Source: Berghia stephanieae (taxonomy: Eukaryota > Mollusca > Gastropoda > Nudibranchia > Aeolidiidae). Taken from it: a stretch of DNA of 64,000 bases. The notes beneath the pieces are model-generated. The model saw only the letters and a program-made list of their open reading frames with translations, did no database searches and had not been told where the DNA came from. The translations under genes and the position numbers were made by a program. Shown piece by piece: positions 56,954 through 64,000 of the stretch. The DNA lies in NCBI GenBank assembly GCA_034508935.3, contig CM067448.1, positions 46,747,766-46,811,765 of the forward strand, in the 5' to 3' direction. Positions within the stretch are counted from its first letter, which is position 1; every line of letters starts with the position of its first letter.

Positions 56954-59881
56954 CAGACCTGCCAACCAGTACGATTAATCGTATTTTAGTGCGATTTTTT
57001 GACCCCAAATACGCGGATACGATTTTCGTGGATTTAATACGATTTTTTAAAAGATGTGTGATGTGAATGATGTTGATGATACATTTGATGCATTGATACA
57101 CACGTGTCGTGTCGTACACCAACTGTAGACCGTGTTTCTGAATGAATGATGCATCACATTTAATACTATAGTTATCATTTCAGTTGCTTATATGATGCCG
57201 GTTTTCACCAATATTTTTCTCATACATTTTAAAGGATTTGCATAGAATTATGCATAGAAGCTTGTTTTATACTTTAAATAGTCTCAGACCACATTTAAAC
57301 TTTTGCCACTTATTAAATAGAAAATTCTAAGTGAAAATTTAATTGAACCAATATCTTTGACTTTGAAGCCTTCAATTAAAAACTGTATTGCTAATTAACT
57401 TAAACATAAATGGGTTATTTCCCTTTATAATAACTAAAATTACTCTATTTTGATTTATAAAATTTATAATGATCTTTTTTTCCTTAATTATTTTGTACGT
57501 GTCTTGAATCACAAAGTGGGCAGCTTTAGGAACAGTATTTGGTTCAAAATGAATTCTCCATAACCGTTTTAGAAGTATTTAACTTGTCTTTGCATATTAC
57601 ATACTTAGGAATTTCCCATCATTTGACCAAAGTAATAGTATTAGTAGGATGTAGTAGTAAAAGTAGTAGTAGTAGGAGGAGGAGGAGTGAATGCTCAAAA
57701 AATAAAAAATAAAAAAATAAATAAAAAGAGAGAGAGAGAGAGATGGATCATTGGATAACATATATGGAAAATATCTTGCCACTGTTGCAAAATGTCATGT
57801 ATTGAATTGAAGACCACTCTCCCAAATATTATATCTCAAAACTTACTCATAACTGATTTACTGGGCTAGCAGATATCACCATCACAAGTTCATTTGGTAC
57901 ATCAGCATCATCCCCACATCATCATCTCTTACCACCACCGTCATGGCATCACCACTTCTACAACCGCCATCACAGCATTGTCACTGCCACAACCACCACC
58001 ACATCACTTCTACCACCACAGCCACCACAGTTTCATCATCATCACCACCACCACTAGAGCACCATCGCTACAACAACCACCACTTCTTCCACTGACACTA
58101 GCATCAATACTACGTACATGTTTTGGGCCTTTTGGTCATTTCTTTGAGTGTTTCGAAAGCAATTTCCTTAGAAATTTCAAGTTCTAAGCCTTATGCTAAT
58201 TTAAAATGGTCATTGAGTTTTAGTTTCTTGATAAATCGATAATTTTGTAATCACTAGAGATTGCTTGAATGACAGACCTGCCAACCTGTACGATTAATCG
58301 TATTTTAGTACGATTTTTTGACCCCGAATACGCGGATACGATTTAAGTGGATTTAATAGGATTTCTTAAAAGATGTGTGATGTGAATGATGTTGATGATA
58401 CATTTGATGCATTGATACACACGTGTCGTGTCGTACACCAACTGTTGACCGTGTTTCTGACTGAATGATGCATCACATTTAATACTATAGTTATCATTTC
58501 AGTTGCTTATATGATGCCGGTTTTCACCAATATTTTTCTCATACATTTTAAAGGATTTGCATAGAATTATGCATATAAGCTTGTTTTATACTTTAAATAG
58601 TCTCAGACCACATTTAAACTTTTGCCGCTTATTAAATAGAAAATTCTAAGTGAAAATTTAATTGAACCAACATCTTTGACTATGAAGCCTTCAATTAAAA
58701 TCTGTATTGCTAATTAACTTAAACATAAATGGGTTATTTCCCTTTATAATAACTAAATGACTCTATTTTGATTTATAAAATTTATAATGATCTTTTTTTT
58801 TTCTTTATTATTTTGTACGAGTCTTGAATTACAAAGTGGGCAGCTTTAGGAGCGGTATTTGGTTCAAAATGAATTTTTTAGAACCATTTTAGAAGTATTT
58901 AACTTGTCTCTGCATATTACATACTTTGCGAATTTCCCATCATTTGACCAAAGTAATAGTATTAGTAGTATATAGAAGTAATAATAGTAGGAGTAGTAGT
59001 AGTGAATGCTCAAAAAAAAAACAGAGAGAGAGAGAGAGTTATGGACCATTAGATAACATATATGGACAATATCTTGCTACTGTTTCAAATTGTCATCTAT
59101 TGAATTGAAGACCACTCTCCCAGATATTTTATCTCAAAACTTTCTCATAACTGATGTACTGGGCTAGCAGATATCATCATCACAACTTCATCAGCATCTC
59201 TTACCATCAACACCATGACATCATCACTTCTACAACTGCCATCACAGCATTGTCACTGTCACAACCACCACCACATCACTTCTACCACCACCGCCCCACA
59301 GCTTCATCATCATCACCACCATCACCACTAGAGCACCATCGCTATAACAACCAACACTTCTTCCACTGACACTAGCATCAATACTACCAACATGTTAAGG
59401 GTATTTTGGTCATTTCTTTGAGTGTTTCGAAAGCAATTTCCTTTGATATTGCAATTTCTGAGCCTTATGCTAATTTTAAATGGCCATTAAGTTTTAGTTT
59501 CTCGATAAATCGATAATTTTGTAATCACTAGAGATTGCTTGAATGATGAAGATCAGAGTTTATTTTGATGTGGGATTGATGCTAGCTTTTATATAAATTT
59601 TTGTATAGTGCGCACTTTTTTTTTCCACATGTGCGAATAAAATACACTTTTTTCCTAAAAAATACACTTTTTAGGGTCGGTCATGAAATACACTTTTCAT
59701 CCTGGGAAGGTCGGCAGGTCTGGAATGATGAAGATCAGAGTTTATTTTAATTTGGGTTTGGTGTTAGCTTTTATATAAATAAATTTGTGTATCGTGCGCA
59801 CTTTTTTCCACTCACGCGGACAAAATACACTTTTTAGGGTCATAGAATACACTTTTCATCCTGGGAAGGTTGGCAGGTCTG
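56954..59881 (+). mobile_element. CAGACCTGCC-family element, outer copy
   Basis: Starts CAGACCTGCCAACC and ends GGTTGGCAGGTCTG; 6-bp flanks tgtccc and tgttcc differ at one base. Without the nested copy it is about 1.47 kb. It carries cgattaatcgta near the left end, agt and acc/atc tracts in the middle and a tacacttttcatcctggg string near the right end. It is non-coding. Confidence 0.85.
58273..59722 (+). mobile_element. CAGACCTGCC-family element, nested copy
   Basis: A 1450-bp copy of the same family inserted into the outer copy. It is bounded by the perfect 6-bp duplication gaatga at 58267-58272 and 59723-59728. The uninterrupted host sequence appears within the nested copy itself near 59532-59560, confirming the join. 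Confidence 0.9.
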
Positions 59882-59882
59882 T

Positions 59883-60140
59883 GTTCCGATAGCTCAGTGG
59901 GTAGAGCTCTCACTTCACAATCAAAGGGACCGAGATCGATCCCTGGTGCAGTCGAGATCTTTTCTTTCTTTCTGACCCCCCTGTCCACCCAGCAGTGAAT
60001 GGGTAGTTGGGTCTGTTAGATCTGGCGGAAAGTATTTTGCGATGGACTAGAGTCCTATCCAGATGGTAGCAAGCAATTGCTATTGTCCGTTTCACGCTTT
60101 AGAAACCGGGATAAACTCTTGCACCATGAAGGACCTTCTT
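59883..60140 (+). mobile_element. tRNA-derived SINE, family 3
   Basis: Starts gttccgatagctcagtgggt (tRNA 5' end and A box) and has gagatcgatccctgg as B box. The body matches 11108-11374 in inverse. It directly abuts the right end of the outer CAGACCTGCC element. Confidence 0.82.
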
Positions 60141-60254
60141 TTTTTTTTCTACTAATACCAAATCTGTGTAGTCTCGTTTTGAAAACAGTTAACTGACGAG
60201 TAGTGAATAATTGGACTGGTCTGGGAAAGAAAAAACGTCGGCAAGTCATAAATA

Positions 60255-60470
60255 TTATATAGAAGGAACGAACTTGACGTCACTCAGCTCTTTGTTATTG
60301 TTTTTAGCCAGCCATTTTAAATATTAGTACCGTACTCGCTAAACTGTATTAATCAGACTTTAAACATTCAAGGTTACACATATTTTTGTGTGTTGGTACG
60401 TTATATCCGGCTGGCGGATGTTATGAGCTTTTTGACTAAGCACACATCATCAGTCACATAGCCTTCTCTA
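60255..60470 (-). repeat. Dispersed repeat H
   Basis: The minus strand matches 63622-63830 (caataacaaag...gagtgacgtca; acgtaccaacacac). Origin unknown. Confidence 0.65.
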
Positions 60471-62194
60471 TTATCCGTCCCACAACCTGTGCGCACGGGC
60501 TGACGTGGATACTTTCACAACCCTCTGATGGATTTTAATGATAATTAGCTTGAATACTAGAATTTGTTAGTGACGTTAAGCCGATTTTCTTTTTCATCGG
60601 GTACAGTACCATATTTTGGGACTTTTCTTCTTCTAGTACATATATATATAAAAAAAAATAGAAGGGTCTGGGATGAGTGAACAGTTGGATGGTTTACAAT
60701 AATAGTATTATAAACAGTGAATTATGTCGTGATTACGATCACTGAACTCTCCACAGGCCTGACCAGGGGTTTACTTTTCCCGAGATTCATGTGCACTTCT
60801 CACTAACATTGCCAGTCTGGGTTCAAAATGACAACAAATTGTACAATTTGTACACCCTTGACATAAACGGTTGTTACATTTTTATAGTTGAAATTCAGAT
60901 GCATTGCTGCCTGTTGTGATTTCTACATTCATAAAAAATAACCGATAACAAAATGGACTGAACATGCAAATTTTTCACACTATTGTTAGCTGTGGGTTTT
61001 CGTGGATTCAATCAGCCAACACCTGCCGTATAGCCCTTGGGTAGTTGTACAACGACCGTCTCTGACCTGACAACTCTACCAGATTTAAATGTTATCGGGG
61101 AAATTTCTGATATTGTAACTTGTTTTTCCTTCCCGCCGATTTCCTTCATTTTCTTATAACATTAAAGCAACTTCAACAAAATTCAACAACAATATAATCA
61201 TCATCATCATCATCATCATCATCATGTCTTCATTTAGCACATAGACTCGTCTCAAGAATTTTCTCGAAGTTTGTTTCCGATAAGTAGGCATATCAATCTG
61301 AACGAACGACCGGCGTTTAGATATTTAGCTCTGATGTCCAAATGGGAGGGGAAAAGGGCGAGATGAATAGATGGAAGAAGAATTTGAGAAAAAGATACCA
61401 GTTACCAGACCTATCAGCGCACATGAAAAGAATTTATGTGCGTCTGCCGCCGCCGCCAGTACAAACCCAGAGGCCATTTTCAGCTAAAGATGTGAAATTT
61501 TCTCGGACCAATCGGTGGAGCGTTGGGATGGGTGGGGTGGGATGTTTGGAAGTTGAATGTAAAGAGTGGGCCGGAGACTGAAAGGGAAGCAAGGCTACCT
61601 CAGTTCTTCTTCTCCCTTCCTATCCCCGGGGCCATTTTTAGTCTGTACTTTTTCTTTCTCTCTCTATTTATATTATAATAACTTGATCGAAAGCCAAGGT
61701 GGATTGGAGAAAGGGGCTGTTCCGTTGGCGAGGCAAGGCGAGAGCTTGACTGACGCTTCCATGGTGATAGAACGGTCACATGAGGGTTGCCAGTTCGGTG
61801 TTTTAAGTGCCAGATTCCAACAACTTGGATTTTTGAAATATTTATCATTCCATTCCTAATTCCTCCCTCGAACTAATTCTTATCTTGAACACGGTTTCCT
61901 CGGAACTTATTTCACCCCGCCCGCGTAAAAAAAAAAAAAAGTAGAGAGAGATTAATAATAGGTTGATTTTTTAAAATGCGACTGGTGATTTCGGCCGCTG
62001 ACGATTGACAGTTACGTATGTGTGTATCTTATCTAGATACGCAGGCACTCACAGCCACTCACACACTTCATCCCCGTTTCGCATTACCGACACCTATCTA
62101 TCTGCTTTTCTTATCACTTCGCCATTCGTTCTAATTTCAATGCCACGCGCCTTGATTTGCTAATGGTTGGCTACGACGGTTAATGAATGTTGTG
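60471..62194. other. No recognised gene
   Basis: A region of mixed composition. Only an ATC microsatellite (61197-61225) and short TA and A tracts stand out. Frames at 61342-61581 and 61566-61859 have no recognised domain. Confidence 0.5.
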
Positions 62195-62350
62195 ATATAG
62201 CACTCACTATAGCACTATAGGTCGCAGGTTCAAACCCCACCACCGCCGCGAAAAATTTTTATTCTCTATTGTCTTCTGGCACTTTTCTATTCACTTCATA
62301 TCTTGTTGTTACCAACATAAGTGCCTGCTCCACTCGCTTTTCTGAATTAA
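62195..62350 (+). mobile_element. tRNA-headed SINE, head missing
   Basis: From ggtcgcaggttcaaacccca onward it repeats 62619-62706 almost exactly, then continues to agtgcctgctcc. The A-box half is absent. Confidence 0.65.
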
Positions 62351-62550
62351 AAAATTCACCCCATACACCGGAGCATACTCAATGTCTCAATCGTTTCTAT
62401 GTTATATGTTTGTGTTGAGAATATTGGCTATTAAGCTTAACTGCTGGTCAAAATTATTCGCGATGGTGGTGTACGAACGAATCTGCGGTCTCAAGAAGTG
62501 GGTGAGAGAGGGATCTAGTAATGACTTTGAGTTTGAAACGAATATTTTTA

Positions 62551-62706
62551 TGTGTTCGTGGATAGCTCACACGGTAGAGCCACGCTCTCACCTGCCAGGC
62601 GGAGTTGTCGTACCAATAAGGTCGCAGGTTCAAACCCCACCACCGCCGCGAAAAATTTTTATTCTCTATTGTCTTCTGGCACTTTTCTATTCACTTCATA
62701 TCTTGT
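62551..62706 (+). mobile_element. tRNA-headed SINE with full head
   Basis: gtggatagctcacacggtag gives the A box and aggttcaaacccc the B box, with an extended region between. The body matches 62195-62350 and 53905-54075. Confidence 0.72.
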
Positions 62707-62737
62707 TGATATAGCACTCACCCCCCTTACACACACA

Positions 62738-63073
62738 GCGGGTGGTTGGATGGGAGCATCACCCTTGAATCATATACCTATGATGTTCGCATGGTGTACG
62801 ATCCGATAGTGATGTCGTTTCTTCTTCTCTTTACTAGCCTATCCTGCTTCTTTGGTTTGTGATTGTATTTTTGACAGGGGATATTTTTTTTCCTGTAAAT
62901 CCTCTGCCTGTTTGTTCTTGGTTATTTATACTTTAGCTTATGATATCTTTAGGTTATGCTTTTGATTGACATTTGTACTATTTTTGTTAGATTGCTTGTT
63001 TTTTTTTGTTTCAGCGGTCTCTCATATAACCTCAATTGTGTTGGAAGAGACCTAAAGCAACAAACAACAACAA
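62738..63073 (+). mobile_element. SINE family 2 with target duplication
   Basis: A full-length copy flanked by ccttacacacaca at 62725-62737 and 63074-63086. It starts gcgggtggttggatgggagc and ends in a caa-rich tail. Confidence 0.9.
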
Positions 63074-63179
63074 CCTTACACACACACACACACACACACA
63101 CTAACCCCTTTTAACATGCCATGTTATACTGTTAGTTTCCTCCTCAACATACTTTATAACGTAAATAAATGATAAAGTT

Positions 63180-63382
63180 TCCTTTATTCCTCGAGGGGAG
63201 ATTTGTCATAGGGTCTTTTCCAAGAGCAGACTGGAATAATCCGGGTGTCAGCGCAGCTCAGCGCCGCAAATGAGCTAGGTAGAGACGGCTTGTTGAAGAT
63301 CGTATAACGCGGTGAATATTAGAACTAGGTAACTTTCGGTACGAAGCAAGCAAAGACCATGCCGCTGAGCCACACTGCCACC
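63180..63382 (-). mobile_element. tRNA-headed SINE with CORE-like segment (family 6)
   Basis: Diverged minus-strand copy of 11880-12087. The head (gtggctcagcggcatgg) is clear; the CORE-like segment is weaker than in the first copy. Confidence 0.6.
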
Positions 63383-63621
63383 CCCATCCCCTTTCTCCAT
63401 CAAGCCGTTTCGGCAAGTCACGGTTTCCTTAAACTTTTTTGTCTGTCCCGAGGAGTTGAGGAAACCGTGCTGTAGTGCTCTTACTTTCAGTTTTTCTCTG
63501 AGTGATTCAATTGATTAATATTATATTACTAATATTAATATATATCGCGTGTGCCGGCTATTTATATTTATACACACACACACACACATTTTTAAAGAAA
63601 ATTGTCATTGTATAGATAGAA

Positions 63622-63830
63622 TGCGCTTGGCCAAGGAGTTCACAACATTGCCATCCGGAAGTATAACGGACCAACACACAAACTCTGTGTAACCATGAAC
63701 TTTTATAGTCTGGTTAATACAGTTTAGTGAGAACAACTCACAAACGCGGATGGCAAAAACAATAACAAAGGCCTGAGTGACGTCATCTTCGAACTATCTA
63801 TAAGCGCTTCTTGGTGGAAATGGGCGCTAT
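63622..63830 (+). repeat. Dispersed repeat H
   Basis: Strings ttcacaacattgccatccgg and taacggaccaacacac recur in the copies at 55486, 60255 (minus) and 13940 (minus). No coding frame, and no obvious TIR or polymerase III box. Confidence 0.7.
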
Positions 63831-64000
63831 AGAAATTACGCGTCATTGTTACTTTCTTAGTGAAGAATTTTGGTAATATTCAATCCTAAGCTGACAAGAC
63901 AAGGTCAATTTTTATGGCTGCTTTTCAAGACAATATTTTTTTTCTCTCCTTTTTGTGATGGCCGACTGGGCTCTTGAACGCTTGTTCAACGCCAAGCGCC
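63831..64000. other. Window end, no recognised feature
   Basis: Nothing identified before the right edge. Confidence 0.4.

Overview
The window is nuclear DNA of an invertebrate animal. It is AT-rich and full of microsatellites and dispersed repeats, and its host genes are split by spliceosomal introns with GT/AG boundaries. I cannot name the species. An I-group LINE with an (AAAC)n tail, tRNA-headed SINEs and abundant CT/AC/ATT microsatellites would fit a mollusc or another lophotrochozoan, but this is a weak inference.

Layout. 1-7566: one large imperfect palindrome with a repeat-filled centre; each arm carries transposon insertions the other lacks. 7600-10900: dispersed repeats, including an 849-bp pogo-like element. 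11007-15041 (minus): a five-exon CHMP4/SNF7 gene (ESCRT-III) with one in-frame TAG in exon 1. 15050-28200: no host gene recognised; it holds a 3.5-kb element with terminal inverted repeats (TIRs), a MITE with repeated ends, a tRNA-like sequence and a 1.47-kb pogo-like element. 28214-33099 (plus): three exons of SNRPB (Sm protein B/B'), with introns full of transposons; the short first exon and the 3' exons were not found. 34270-38697: a minus-strand RTE-like LINE split by an L2/CR1-like LINE, which itself holds a SINE. 38710-53121 (minus): a decayed locus for a coiled-coil protein built on a 96-bp (32-residue) repeat and ending in a TNF/C1q-like domain, split by a nest of three I-group LINE copies (40938-51824). 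53122-64000: dispersed repeats and microsatellites.

The two recognisable host genes act separately: CHMP4 in membrane remodelling, SmB in the spliceosomal snRNP core. Most of the rest is mobile DNA. Four themes recur: (1) related DNA transposons with CAGACCTGCC ends and 6-bp target duplications; (2) two SINE families sharing their 3' tail with the resident I-group LINE; (3) repeated self-into-self nesting; (4) inverted duplications from about 100 bp to 7.5 kb. No LTR retroelement, Polinton, viral relic, CRISPR array or ribosomal RNA gene was recognised.
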